Below are positions 47,267 to 56,955 of a stretch of DNA of 64,000 nucleotides, piece by piece. Each line of letters begins with the position of its first letter. Position 1 is the stretch's first letter. A program made the translations under genes and the position numbers. The DNA is from Diacronema lutheri (lineage: Eukaryota > Haptophyta > Pavlovophyceae > Pavlovales > Pavlovaceae), in contig JAGTXO010000032.1 of NCBI GenBank assembly GCA_019448385.1, positions 1 to 64,000 on the forward strand, written 5' to 3'. The notes beneath the pieces were generated by a model that saw nothing but the letters and a program-made list of their open reading frames with translations, was not told the DNA's origin and did no database searches.

Positions 47267-47814
47267 GCGATTATGCGGACGATGTGGGCGAGGACGACAG
47301 GGGTGAGAACGCGTGGGCAGACGATGGCGGCAGCTGGGGCTGGGAGGCGGACGATGACGACGACGACGAGGACGACGAGGACGACGAGGGGCTCGAGCGC
47401 GCGATGACGCAGCGGGAGCGGCAGACGGACGGCGCCAACGAGCGCCCGGTCGCACAACCGACGCGCGCGCGCGCCCGCACGTCGGCGGACGACGGCGCCG
47501 TCGCGCCGTCCGGCTGTGTGCGCGTGCGCGTGTGGAACTCGGGGCCTGGGATTCCCGAGCACGAGCTCGCGCGCGCCTTCGAGCCCGGCTTCCGCGGCGT
47601 GCGCTCGCAGCAGCCGCGCGCGCGAGGCGGCAGTGGGCTTGGCCTGTCCATCGTCAGGGAGCTCTTCCACGCCGTCGGAGGGAACGTCACGCTGCGTAAC
47701 GCGCCCGCGCCGCGTTGGCTTGCGAGCAAAGCGCCGCATGTGCCCGTCGAGCTGCTGGGCAGTGGAACGGTCGCAGAGGTGGTGCTGCCGCGTGCACCGC
47801 TGTTGCCCCCGTGA
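45375..47814 (+). CDS. CSK: Chloroplast sensor kinase (CSK/Hik2)-like histidine kinase
   Basis: Exons 45375-45812, 45937-46290 and 46702-47814 give 634 residues; introns GTGCGC...TCCCAG (124 bases) and GTGCTG...GGCGCAG (411 bases, with a C run), both phase 0. The N-terminus AIALVVWALALSYQPTAPSH looks like a signal peptide, followed by a basic Ser/Thr/Arg-rich stretch, as in plastid import across extra membranes. A GAF-like sensor region spans about 60-240. The H-box is VHQLGSPLSALRLFSKLILR (His about 274), very like Hik2/CSK. The ATPase has SNLLDNALRYG, VWNSGPGIPEHELARAFEPG and GGSGLGLSIVREL. An acidic loop (EDDDDDEDD type) interrupts the ATPase. CSK couples plastoquinone redox state to plastid gene expression. 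Retention of the H-box His suggests real histidine-kinase activity; plant CSKs have lost it. Confidence 0.85.
46308..46346 (+). repeat. C run inside intron 2 of the CSK-like gene
   Basis: About 38 bases, all C except one A, starting 17 bases after the intron's GTGCTG donor. A long pyrimidine tract this close to the donor is unusual and is repeated in the USP-like gene. Confidence 0.9.
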
Positions 47815-47866
47815 CTCTCATGCTGGCAGTGCACGCACTTGGGGGCTACGACCCTAAGCGCCGTAA

Positions 47867-48022
47867 GTATACAGGGCGCGGTCCGGGCTGGTCCGGGGCT
47901 GATGGAGTACGACCCGGGTCATAAAATCAAGTAATGCGCGGGGATCGACGACATTGGTGGCTACTCGATTCCCCCGCAGCTGGTGCTGACCCCGCTGTCC
48001 TGACGTAAGCGCCGTTAGTATA
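47867..48022 (+). repeat. Partial repeat end plus the 90-bp dispersed module
   Basis: 47867-47932 is a truncated copy of the end of the 325-bp repeat (GGGCGCGGTCCGGGCTGGTCC, GAGTACGACCCGGGTCAT). 47933-48022 is a module (ATGCGCGGGGATCGACGACA ... GCCGTTAGTATATA) found again at 62764-62854 and, in part and reversed, at 36402-36469. It abuts the next full 325-bp repeat. Confidence 0.8.
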
Positions 48023-48341
48023 TAGGGCGCGGTCCGGGCTGGTCCGGCCAGTGTAAGGCTGAGAGTACGACCCGGGTCGTACAATCAAGGGTTAAAAGCC
48101 AGCCAATGAGCGCTCGAGGGGTCGGGGCGAGGCTTATGACGAGCCTAGGACCGAGACACCCTCCTGACCGGCCGATTTGGAGTAGAATTCGGGGTCGAGC
48201 GGGCGCGGCGGACGGAGGGCCCGAGCCGGGCCGACGGCGGGTCCGACCCCGGAATGCGGGCGACCGGAAGGGCTTGGGTGATTTACGCCTAGTAGAATAG
48301 AATGGCGGATTCCTGGGGGGTCGCAACTGGCATCGCGCATG
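48013..48341 (+). repeat. 325-bp direct repeat, left copy
   Basis: Runs from GGGCGCGGTCCGGGCTGGTC to AACTGGCATCGCGCA. It matches 55793-56107 in the same orientation and 29330-29656 inverted, with small differences. It contains the perfect 18-bp palindrome GTACGACCCGGGTCGTAC, interrupted in the neighbouring partial copy. It ends 1 bp before the start codon of the next ORF, so it probably acts as that gene's promoter. Confidence 0.85.
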
Positions 48342-48342
48342 C

Positions 48343-49635
48343 ATGGCGCCTGTACGAGTTGGGCGGGCGAAGCTGTGCAACCCGCGCTCGGTGCAGTTCA
48401 TCCAGGGCCTGCTCGCCGAGGGCGAGCTCAACGTGGGAGAGGCGACCGCGCTTGGCCCCTCGCCTCTCGCCGTTGCGCTTGAGCTGCTCCTCGAGCGGCC
48501 GAGCCGCGCGTTTGCGCTTGCGCTGTATGCGTCGACGGAGGAGTGCGCAAAGGACCTCAAGGCGCTGCTGGAGACGGCGCGCGCGCTCGTCGTGGAGGGC
48601 ACCGGACAAGACGTGACGGTGCGCATAGTCTGCGAGGCCGGCGGCGTCGACGGCTTCCCGGCGACGAGCGACGAGCCGCGCCTGGTTGCGCGCGGCGTGA
48701 GGGCGTGCTTTACCACCGTGACGCCGGGCAAGTGGGACAACACGATGTCGTTCTGCGAGCCGATGCAGAAGCCGGCGCGCGTGCTCTATTGCATGGTGCC
48801 CACGTTCGGCAGGCTTATGACTGGCAGGTGCCCGCTGCACTCGATGCGCTTGTGGCAGAAAAACACGGCCGAGGGCGGAGTGCCTTCCAAGGAGCCCGAC
48901 TTTGTCGCGCTGCGCGCCGAGGACGCAGACGCGTGGCACGCCGATAAGTGGCAGGCAGGCGGCGGCGCGGTGCCGCTGGTCTTCAAGCATTTCTCGCCAC
49001 GCCTGCTGATCCGCGTCGCCGCCGAACCAGCGCGCCCAGGCGGAGGCAGGAGAGAGCGCGAGTCCGACGACGAGGGCGGGGCGGATTCGTCCGACGACGG
49101 CGGGATGGACGCGCAGCCGCCGGGCGGCGTGCGCAAGCGCGTGCGGTGGCTGCGCTCGGCCACCGATCCGTATGGTGCGGAGCGTGCGCGCGAGCAGGCT
49201 GAGGTCGATGAGTGGGAGCGGCTGCGGAGGCTCTTCGACGAGTGGCGAGACGAGGCCGGCCGGCTGTGCCATTCGGACGTGCGCGCGGTGTGGGCCGTGT
49301 ACGCGGACGCCGTCGTTGCTGACAAGGCGAGCTGGGACGCGCTCACGCCGGACGAGCAGACGGAGCGGCTGCGCAGCGCAGCGCAGTTCGAGCTGTGGCT
49401 TGCGCAGCCGCTTGAGGGCGGCGCTGCGCGGGCGTGCGCGCGCCAGCGCGACACCATCGCCCTGGCGCGCAGCGCGGACAACCAGCGGCGGTTTTGCGAG
49501 CTTTTTCAAAGGTTCGAGAGCGTGCGGAACAAAGAGAGTGGCGAAGAGCACTGGCGCCGCTTCATGGGGAAGCCGTGGATGCTGGCCGCACTACCGCCGC
49601 CTGCCCGCGAGCAGCTCGGCGATGGCGGCCCGTAG
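48343..49635 (+). CDS. Unidentified protein encoded between the direct repeats
   Basis: 430 residues from an ATG touching the end of the 325-bp repeat. N-terminal half: LCNPRSVQFIQGLLAEGELN, LYASTEECAKDLKALLETAR, FTTVTPGKWDNTMSFCEPMQ, TFGRLMTGRCPLHSMRLWQ. Middle: an acidic Ser/Asp stretch and a basic RKRVRW. C-terminal half: helical and charged (EWERLRRLFDEWRDEAGRL, FCELFQRFESVRNKESGEEH). The composition is like real protein and unlike shadow frames. No family recognised. It lies upstream of the DEAH helicase on the same strand, and both are bracketed by the direct repeats, suggesting they belong to one mobile unit. Confidence 0.7.
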   Translation: MAPVRVGRAKLCNPRSVQFIQGLLAEGELNVGEATALGPSPLAVALELLLERPSRAFALALYASTEECAKDLKALLETARALVVEGTGQDVTVRIVCEAGGVDGFPATSDEPRLVARGVRACFTTVTPGKWDNTMSFCEPMQKPARVLYCMVPTFGRLMTGRCPLHSMRLWQKNTAEGGVPSKEPDFVALRAEDADAWHADKWQAGGGAVPLVFKHFSPRLLIRVAAEPARPGGGRRERESDDEGGADSSDDGGMDAQPPGGVRKRVRWLRSATDPYGAERAREQAEVDEWERLRRLFDEWRDEAGRLCHSDVRAVWAVYADAVVADKASWDALTPDEQTERLRSAAQFELWLAQPLEGGAARACARQRDTIALARSADNQRRFCELFQRFESVRNKESGEEHWRRFMGKPWMLAALPPPAREQLGDGGP

Positions 49636-50546
49636 CCGCAGTTCCCAGCGGGCGGCAAGCCCGACAAGATTATCGAGGCGACTCGCCTGGTGGGCGCGCG
49701 GCGAGGTGTGCGAGCTCGAGGAGCGCATGGTGCACGGCGAGGGCGACGACTGCGACGACGACGACGACGACGACGGCGACGGCGGCGGCGACGGCGATGG
49801 CGGCGGGCGCAGCGGCGGCGGCGGCGGGCGCGGCGGCGGAGCTCGTGCCCGCAATTCCGCCCGCAGGGCTGCCGGTGCCAGTGCCGGCGGCGGCAGCGCG
49901 CGCGGTCCGAAGCGCGGCCGGCGTTGACGCACGGCCGAGCCGCGCAGCGGCCTGCGGGCTCTGCCCAGGTCGCGCGCGGCTGGCGACGCGTGCCGCGCGC
50001 GGCACGACCGTGCACGCCGCCGCCCATGGCCGAGCGCGCCGCACCAGCTGGCCGGCTCCAGCCGCCGTGCGGATCACGGACGCTCGCTACAGCTCGTCGG
50101 CGCGCGTCACCTGCGCCGGCGGCCACGGCGCTGTCTGCTCCGGCCTCGTCGCGAGCAGACCGACCGCTGCTCGCCGCCCGCACGCCGCCGCAGCAACGCT
50201 GCGTGTCTTGCTCTCGCGCTCGCCAATCGAGGGGCTCTCTGCGGCGCCCTGATCAAGTCGCGTGATCGCGCTTGACCCCTGGAACTTTGGCCTTGGGAGA
50301 AAAAAAAAGCGGCCCTGCTGCCTTGCGTCAGGAGGATGAGGCTGACGATCGGGGTGGGGAGCGGCCCAAGCGCTGCTGTGGCGAGAGCCTTTGCCGCGCC
50401 CGCCTGCCACGCGCCGGCGGGGATGGTCTGCGCAATGGGCGTTTGGGCAAGTGGGAGGCCGTGGCGGCGCTGGCGGCGCCTGGCGTCAGAGGCCGCCTCG
50501 CGCGTGGCCCACATCGCCTCTCGGACCGGCGCTGCGGCTTGGCAGC
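49636..50546. other. Spacer between the unidentified ORF and the helicase
   Basis: No gene supported. 49740-49930 is dominated by GAC/GGC triplets that read as an acidic Asp/Gly tract in one frame (GEVCELEERMVHGEGDD before it), possibly a last exon of the preceding gene. 50290-50310 has an A run in otherwise GC-rich DNA. The remainder is featureless. Confidence 0.45.
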
Positions 50547-53500
50547 ATGGCGGACAGCAGCAGCAGCGATGATGAGCCCTCGCGTGCGCAGGTGCGACGA
50601 ACACACATGAGACAGGACGCGGCGAGCGCCGCGCGCGGCGGCGGCGCAGGCAGCTCGAACGCTGGCGCGCTACCACCGCCGACCGGCGGCGCGAGGCCGC
50701 CCGCGGGCGCCGCGCCGCCCTCGCGCGCGCCGTTGCCGGCCCTCGATGCCCGCAAAGTGCGCGGATTTTGCGCCTACGTGCGCGCGCACCGCACAAGCGG
50801 CGACCCCAAGCTCTTTGCGCGCGGCGGCGCGCTCTGCCGCGACGCCGGGCACGCGGACGCCGACGCGTCCGAATGGGCCGCGTTTGCGAACCAGGCGCGC
50901 GTGAGCTTCGACACGGGCGCGCTCGGCGCGCACTCGGACACGTGGCGCGACCTCAACGACGCGGCCAAGGCCGAGGGCTTCGAGTGGCACACGGACGCCA
51001 ACTGCGCGTGCGACGCGTGCTTTGACCTCGCAGCTCGCGAGCGGGGAGCGTTGGCGTTTCTGTACGTCGAGCGGATCCAGCCGCTGCCGTCGGACGCAGA
51101 GATCGCTGTGAGTAGGGCGGACCTCGAAACGGCGCTCGCCGCACACTGGGCCGGCTACTTTTGCAAGGTGCAGGATGCAGTCTTTGCGCGGTCTGAGCGC
51201 GTGAATGAGAGCGCATTTGCGCTGCACATGCCGCCCCTCCGCCTGCCCGACGGCGTCGAACGCCCGCGCGCTCTCGGCGAGGCGGAGACGGTGCGGCTGC
51301 ACCGGCAGCTAAACCATTTTCGGCGCACGCACCCCAACGTGCCGCTCAACCTGCCGGGCTACCGAGCGGATATCGAGGCGAACTTTCCGGGAACGGACGC
51401 CGACGGCTATGAGCTCGGCTGCAAGTGCTGTGGCTTCAAGCACTACGTAGGCATCGCGCCGAGGCCACTCACGCGCCGCCACCGCAAGCACTCGAACGGT
51501 TTTGTAGGCAACGACGCGCACCCGACCGACGCGCAGCCCGGCGACCCGCCCACAACCGGCGGCTCGGCGTTCGTCCGCCACTGGCTCCGCTGGCGCTACA
51601 CGCCGCCGCCGGGCGCCGGCCGCTGGTGGACGCTCGGCGCGCAGGACACCGCAGCCGATTGGCGGGGACTCAGCCACTCGGGCGCGGGGTACACGCAGTC
51701 CGACGAGACGCGCATGACGCTCTGCGAGATGGGCCGGCACGGCATGCACCACGTGCGCGGCGGCATATTTTTGCGCGTCACGCTGCTCGATGCCGAGCAG
51801 GCGGCCATCCGCGCGCACATGATTACGCTCGCGCGCGTCGAGGCGTGCTTCAACTGCGGCAAGCTCGGCGTGCGCGCGGCGTCGCCGCACGACTGTCCAA
51901 GCCCCGTGGTCTCGGCGGCGGCCGAGCAGCTGCTCTCCGCGCGCACGGCCTACGCGGTCGTGCGCTTCCAGCCCGTAGAGGAAGACGCGGCGCTTGCAAA
52001 CGCGCGGCGCCTCGGCGTGGCGCGCGCGCGCGCGCACGTGGAGTCGGCGGCCGAGTTCAAGTCGCGCGTGCTCAAGTGCGCCATGCTGCTCCGCGCCAAC
52101 GTGGCCCCGGCCTGCGCGATGCTCGTGCGCAGCAGCGACCGGGCAGGCAGCGACGAGCTGACCGTCGACTCTATCCTCGCCGCCGACCCGGCCGCGCTGG
52201 CCGCGCTCGACGTCGCGCTGCTCGAGCGGTGTGGCCTGCGGAGCATGCGCGCGCTGCAATGGAAGGCCGTGCAGGCCGTCTGCGAGCCTACCGAGCCGCA
52301 CGTCGTGCTTACCGCGCCGACGGCGGGCGGCAAGACTCGCCCATTTTTATTTGCATGTCTGCGCGCGCTCGCGGCCGGGCGCCACGCGCTCGCGCTCTTC
52401 CCGATGAAGGCCGTGCTCGTCGAGGTGGCGCACGCGCTCAGCGCGATGACGCACGCCGAGGGCGGCACGTGCGTGCGCAAGCGCATCGACCCGCGAGCGC
52501 TCGCGTACGGCGGTGATTTTGTCCTCTTCTTGCCGCCCACGCCGCAGCGTCAGCAGCAGCCCAGCGGCGCGCTTCGGCGCGTGCACGTGCGCTGGTCGGT
52601 GTGGTACGGCTCGCGGCACGACGGTGCGATGCGCGAGCACGAGTCGTCGCCCTTCTTCTCCACCGTCAATCTCGTGCTCGCTACGCCCGACAAGGTGGCG
52701 GAAAATGGCAGCGGCCGGAGCAGCGAGCAGCTCTTGCGCAAGCTGCGGCCGACATGGGCGCGCGAGCTGGGCGTGCTTGTTGTCGATGAGGCGCACATGT
52801 TCTGTGGCCTCGCTGGCCTCAGCCTAAAGCACCTCATCGACCGGCTGCGCGCGCTCAAGAGAAGCATGCACGCGCTCGAAGCCCAACCTACACCCCGGCT
52901 ACGTGTCTTCCTCGCAAGCGCGACGTTGCCTGAGGCCGACTCGTTCGCGCGCGTGCTGCTCGGGGAGGGCGAGCAGGTGCGCTGGGCGTACGACACGGGC
53001 GCAGAGGTCGTCGACCATCCGCCGACTGCGGGCGAGGACCTCGACGAGGCGGCGCTTGGCGGCATGCTGGACGCAGGGGACGAGTATCGAGCGCGCCTCG
53101 TGCTCGTCGGCGGCGGCGCGTTCGACGACTGGCGGACGGCCGAGCTCGTGTGCAAGCTGGTGACCGAGGCGCAGAGCGTCAAGGACCACGCGCCGAGGCG
53201 CGTGCTTGTCTTTGTCAACGGCAAGCTTCAGGCCGAGCGCGTCGCGCTCCGTGTGCGCGCGCACTGGGCGAAAGCCACGCGCGAGCGCGCGGCGCAGCAG
53301 GAGCGCGAGCCGCTGCCCGAGCTGCTCGTCGACGTGTACACGGGCGGCACGCCAAAGTACGAGCGCAACTCGATCGAGAGCAAGCTCCCCTTCGAGGTGG
53401 ACGAGGGCGTGCTGCACGTGCTCGTAGGAACGAGCGCTCTCGAGATGGGTGTGAACATTGGCAGCCTGCACGTCGTGCTCATCCCGCGCGCGCCCGCGAG

Positions 53501-53840
53501 CGTCGCCTCCTTCAAGCAGCGCAGCGGGCGCGCGGGCCGTCGCGCCGGCTTTCCAGGCCTAGTGTGTGTGTGCCCGCGCGCGGAGAGCGCGCTCGCCACC
53601 AACTCATGTGAAGCGTTCGGTCTACAGCTCGCGAGCGTCGCGGGCGCGCCCGCCGGCGCGCCCGCGGCGGCGGGCGCACCCGACGCCGCGCTCGCCTCGG
53701 AGATTGGGGGGGGGCGCGCCTGGCTGTGTCCGCGTTGCGCGCGCGAGTCTCTGAGTACGTGCGCAAGCTCGACGAGTGGCAGGTTGAGCAGTGGTCGCGG
53801 GACCGCACGCGCACAGCCGGCCCGGGCGCGGCCGAGCTGA
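50547..53840 (+). CDS. SF2 DEAH-box helicase with zinc-binding N-terminus (N-terminal part)
   Basis: Start at 50547 (ADSSSSDDEP). About 550 residues precede the helicase, with Cys clusters CACDACF, CKCCGFKHY and CFNCGKLGV...DC that suggest zinc binding. Helicase motifs: TAPTAGGKTRPF (I), LFPMKAVLVEVAHAL (Ia), LLVVDEAHMFCG-like (II, read as VLVVDEAHMF), FLASATLPEA (III), VLVFVNGKLQAERVAL (IV), VGTSALEMGVNIGSLHVVLI (V), FKQRSGRAGRRAGF (VI). The layout with a Cys-rich C-terminus recalls the Hrq1/MrfA DUF1998 helicases, which unwind DNA in repair. The C-terminal part continues in another frame from about 53.7 kb, so there is one break or a short intron. Bracketed by 325-bp direct repeats. Confidence 0.8.
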   Translation: MADSSSSDDEPSRAQVRRTHMRQDAASAARGGGAGSSNAGALPPPTGGARPPAGAAPPSRAPLPALDARKVRGFCAYVRAHRTSGDPKLFARGGALCRDAGHADADASEWAAFANQARVSFDTGALGAHSDTWRDLNDAAKAEGFEWHTDANCACDACFDLAARERGALAFLYVERIQPLPSDAEIAVSRADLETALAAHWAGYFCKVQDAVFARSERVNESAFALHMPPLRLPDGVERPRALGEAETVRLHRQLNHFRRTHPNVPLNLPGYRADIEANFPGTDADGYELGCKCCGFKHYVGIAPRPLTRRHRKHSNGFVGNDAHPTDAQPGDPPTTGGSAFVRHWLRWRYTPPPGAGRWWTLGAQDTAADWRGLSHSGAGYTQSDETRMTLCEMGRHGMHHVRGGIFLRVTLLDAEQAAIRAHMITLARVEACFNCGKLGVRAASPHDCPSPVVSAAAEQLLSARTAYAVVRFQPVEEDAALANARRLGVARARAHVESAAEFKSRVLKCAMLLRANVAPACAMLVRSSDRAGSDELTVDSILAADPAALAALDVALLERCGLRSMRALQWKAVQAVCEPTEPHVVLTAPTAGGKTRPFLFACLRALAAGRHALALFPMKAVLVEVAHALSAMTHAEGGTCVRKRIDPRALAYGGDFVLFLPPTPQRQQQPSGALRRVHVRWSVWYGSRHDGAMREHESSPFFSTVNLVLATPDKVAENGSGRSSEQLLRKLRPTWARELGVLVVDEAHMFCGLAGLSLKHLIDRLRALKRSMHALEAQPTPRLRVFLASATLPEADSFARVLLGEGEQVRWAYDTGAEVVDHPPTAGEDLDEAALGGMLDAGDEYRARLVLVGGGAFDDWRTAELVCKLVTEAQSVKDHAPRRVLVFVNGKLQAERVALRVRAHWAKATRERAAQQEREPLPELLVDVYTGGTPKYERNSIESKLPFEVDEGVLHVLVGTSALEMGVNIGSLHVVLIPRAPASVASFKQRSGRAGRRAGFPGLVCVCPRAESALATNSCEAFGLQLASVAGAPAGAPAAAGAPDAALASEIGGGRAWLCPRCARESLSTCASSTSGRLSSGRGTARAQPARARPS

Positions 53841-55474
53841 AGGAGCTGCGCAACGGGCTGCTCTACGATCTCGAGCGCGGCATCCGGCCGCTGCTGCCCT
53901 GCTCGGAGGGCGGCGCCGCTGTTCGTGCCGCCGCGCCCGCTGCCGCGCCCGCCGCCGCGCCCGCCGCCGCGCCCGCCGCACCGGCCGGCCCGCTGCGCGT
54001 GCGCGCCTTCGAGCGCGGGATTGGCTCGGTGCAGATTGTGCTGCGGCTGTTTGAATACCTTCACGAAGGGAGCGATCTGCTCGTGCCGCACTCGCGCGTG
54101 CGCGGCGCGACCGAGCTGACGAGCGTGCTGCCGGTCGAGCTGCACTACCTCTCGGGCATCGACCAGCTCTTTTCGAATTGCCACCCGGGCGCGCTCATCC
54201 GGCTGCAGGCGGGCGTCTTCAAGGTGGTCGCGTACGAGATGGCAGCGCACATCACCGCCGCGCAGCTCGCAGAATACCGCGACCTCGCCGCCAAGCTGCA
54301 CGTGAGCGCGCGCGTGCGGCGCACGGGCAGCATCACCGTCGAAGGGCGCAACGTGCGCGCCGACGGCACGTGCGCCGAGTGCATGCTGCCCGTCGCGCAC
54401 TCGGTGGGCGCGGCGCACCGCCACTCGCCACTCCAGCCGCGCGACGATGCGTGCGCTGAGTGCACGGCCCCGACCACAATCCGCAATTGCGCGCGCAGCT
54501 CGCTCAAGCTGTGCGCGTACAGGACGTGGCACGCGCAGGACGAGGACAACGAGTACTGCGCGCTCTGCCCGGTGCGCACGCGGCGCGAGGCGTGCCCCGT
54601 CAGCCTGAGCAAGCTGCGCCGCATTGGGCGGCTCGCCGGCGCCGACTTGACCGACTGGTCGCGCCGCATCACGGCCGCGCGCGTCGTGCGCGTGAGCGGC
54701 GGCGCCAACGGCAAGCTGACCTACGTCGAGAGCCGCGGCGAGTACGACGACCACTTTGAGTGGAGCGCGGTGGCGGCCGCTGGTGGCGCGTACGTGATCG
54801 GGCGCATCAACTGGGAGCGCGCACTCGCCGGCTGCACTTACTTGCACGCCAACGGCCGGCCGGGCCTCCGGTGCCACGCGGAGAGCCTGCTCGCGCAACA
54901 TGGCGGCCTCGGCTTCTGCCCCTTCCAGCAGCCGCACCGCGACGAGCTGCCCGCGTGGCGCTGGCGCTCGGGCGTGCTCGTCGACGATGGCGACGGCGAT
55001 GGTGAACCCGGCCTGGGCGCACGGCTGCGCGTGGCCGCCGACGTGCTGCGCTGGCGGCTCACGCGGCTGCTCGGCTGCGCGATGGGCGACGTGCTTGTGC
55101 AGCTCGCCGCGCGCGCCGACGCGCGCGTTGACATGTGGGTGGCAGACATGGGGTCGGCGGGCTTCAGCGCCGAGGCGCTCCGGCTGCAAGGCGGACTCGG
55201 ACCGTTCGCGCGCTTCAGCGGCGAGCCTGCGCGTGGCGCGCCGCCGCCGCGCGCCAACCTGCTGCGCGTGCTCGACACAGAGCAAGCGCGCCGCGCGCAG
55301 CGCGACCACGTCGAGGCCGAGCTTCTCGAGCACATCGCGGCCGAGGTGGCGGCGGAGGGGCCCGCGGGCGGCGGCGCGCTCGCGGCGCTGCTCGGCGAGC
55401 TGGACGAGGCGTGGGACGCGCAGGCGGCGGTGGCCGCCTTGGCCGCCTTCGATCTGAGCATCAGCGGGGTGTGA
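53726..55474 (+). CDS. C-terminal part of the DEAH helicase, DUF1998-like
   Basis: 582 codons that continue the helicase in a second frame. Starts in VSEYVRKLDEWQVEQWSRDR. Contains an Ala/Pro linker, ELHYLSGIDQLFSNCHPGAL, a Cys-rich module (CAECMLPVAH, CAECTAPTTIRNC, YCALCPVRTRREACP), and GYVIGRINWERALAG-like strands, then VLVQLAARADARVDMWVADM GSAGF, which sits where DUF1998 has its conserved acidic motif. The stop is at 55474, about 310 bp before the right direct repeat. Whether the whole is a functional helicase depends on how the frames are connected. Confidence 0.65.
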   Translation: MSALRARVSEYVRKLDEWQVEQWSRDRTRTAGPGAAELKELRNGLLYDLERGIRPLLPCSEGGAAVRAAAPAAAPAAAPAAAPAAPAGPLRVRAFERGIGSVQIVLRLFEYLHEGSDLLVPHSRVRGATELTSVLPVELHYLSGIDQLFSNCHPGALIRLQAGVFKVVAYEMAAHITAAQLAEYRDLAAKLHVSARVRRTGSITVEGRNVRADGTCAECMLPVAHSVGAAHRHSPLQPRDDACAECTAPTTIRNCARSSLKLCAYRTWHAQDEDNEYCALCPVRTRREACPVSLSKLRRIGRLAGADLTDWSRRITAARVVRVSGGANGKLTYVESRGEYDDHFEWSAVAAAGGAYVIGRINWERALAGCTYLHANGRPGLRCHAESLLAQHGGLGFCPFQQPHRDELPAWRWRSGVLVDDGDGDGEPGLGARLRVAADVLRWRLTRLLGCAMGDVLVQLAARADARVDMWVADMGSAGFSAEALRLQGGLGPFARFSGEPARGAPPPRANLLRVLDTEQARRAQRDHVEAELLEHIAAEVAAEGPAGGGALAALLGELDEAWDAQAAVAALAAFDLSISGV

Positions 55475-55782
55475 CCCCCAAAGCCTCATTTTGCGCGACC
55501 TGAACGCTGCGCGCGCGCTGCTGCAGCTCCGACGACGCGCGGCGCGGGGACCGGGATCAATCCGATCGACGGTGGCCGGGTCTCAGACGCCGCCGTCGGG
55601 CGCAGCGGGAGCGACCAGGGGGCGCGTGCGTGGCGGCGGCCTGTTCTGCGTCTGCGCGCGGGGCGGCACAAGGGCAAGGCATGGCGGCGTGCTTGAGCGG
55701 GGCGCGGTGCGCGCGCCCGCCACGTCGGTGCGGCCCGCGAGCGGCAGCACGTGCTCGCGGTGCGCCGATGCGCACACCGTGC
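55475..55782. other. Spacer before the right-hand repeat
   Basis: About 300 bp downstream of the helicase. Nothing recognised; no ORF with protein-like composition. It presumably contains the 3' untranslated region. Confidence 0.5.
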
Positions 55783-56955
55783 TATATGCGGCGCGGTCCG
55801 GGCTGGTCCGGCCAGTGTAAGGCTGAGATGTACGACCCGGGTCGTACAATCAAGGGTTAAAAGCCAGCCAATGAGCGCTCGAGGGGTCGGGGCGAGGCTT
55901 AGGACGAGCTTAGGACCGAGACCCCCCTCCTGACCGGCCGGTTTTCATTAGAATTCGGGGTCGAGCGGGCGCGGCGGACGGAGGGCCCGAGCCGGGCCGA
56001 CGGAGGGTCCGACCCCGGAATGCGGGCGACCGGAAGGGCTTGGGTGATTGACGCCCAGTAGAATAGAATGGCGGATTCCGGGGGGGATCGCAACTGGCAT
56101 CGCGCAAGCTGAGGCCCTCTGACTGACCGGACCGCGCCGAGTGCGCGTGCACCCCGTGGAGGGCGCGGCCAGTCGGACACCCCTCGCTACGGAGCTCGCC
56201 GCGGCATACCGTGCGCTGCGCCGGCGCGCTACTTGCCGTTGGCCGAGCTGCGGGTGTCGCGCACGGCCGTGCTGCGCAGCCAGCGCCTCGATGCGCCGGT
56301 GGCCGGAACCAGCGCCTCGACAGCATGTTGGCTCACTTGGGCTCGGTGCGCGGTGCGCGGCTCTGCCGGCGCGGGCGCGTGCGCGGGCGCGGGCGCGACG
56401 CTTCGGACTCGCTGCCCGGCTCTGCCTGTGCGGGCGCGATGCACTCGGACTTGATGCCCGGCTCTGCCTTCGTGGGCGCGATTGCGGGCACGGGCGCGCC
56501 CTCGACCCCGTCGCGGTTGAAGACATCGAACTCGACGCACACGCCGTGGTCCTTGAAGTCGGTGGCCTCGCTGTCGTTCGCGTAAACCTCGGGCGAACTC
56601 GCAACGAGCGACGACATCTCGGCGTGGAGCCAGCACATCTCATTCTGCACCGCTTGATCAGGTTCTTGAGCGCTCCGTTGAAAGAGTCACTCCCACAGAG
56701 GCGTCGCTGCACCACACCAGATAGCCATCGAGCTTGTGAGCGTGCTCGTGCGCCCGTGCGAGGTCCTTGGAGAGCGCGTCGGCGCGCGCGCACATGCCGT
56801 CGCATGATTTGGCCGGTGTCGTGCTGTGCTTCCAAGGCCTGGTGCTCGGCGTTGAGCGTGTCGTGATCCACGCGAACGAGCTGCAGCCAGCTGCAGCAGC
56901 CGCGCGACGCCGCTGTCGCCGACGATGCGCTGGAGCATGTGGCCCATGAGCTGGA
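55783..56955 (-). repeat. 1.3-kb dispersed repeat, copy B, including the right-hand 325-bp direct repeat
   Basis: 55793-56107 repeats 48013-48341 in direct orientation; onward to 56955 the match is with copy A at 28357-29330, inverted. Minus-strand coding-like traces are the same as in copy A (DFKDHGVCVEFDVFNRDGVE, NAEHQALEAQHDT, KAEPGIKSECIAPAQAEPGS) with scattered substitutions, several of them conservative, suggesting the protein was under selection when the copies were made. 55831-55848 is the 18-bp palindrome. Confidence 0.85.

Noticed and set aside
53228-55489. 753-codon minus-strand ORF opposite the helicase C-terminus
   Set aside because: His/Arg/Ala/Val-rich shadow composition; the plus strand has helicase and Cys motifs.
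55783-56107. Conventional LTR retrotransposon ends
   Set aside because: No TG...CA termini are clear, and no gag, protease, reverse transcriptase or integrase lies between the direct repeats.
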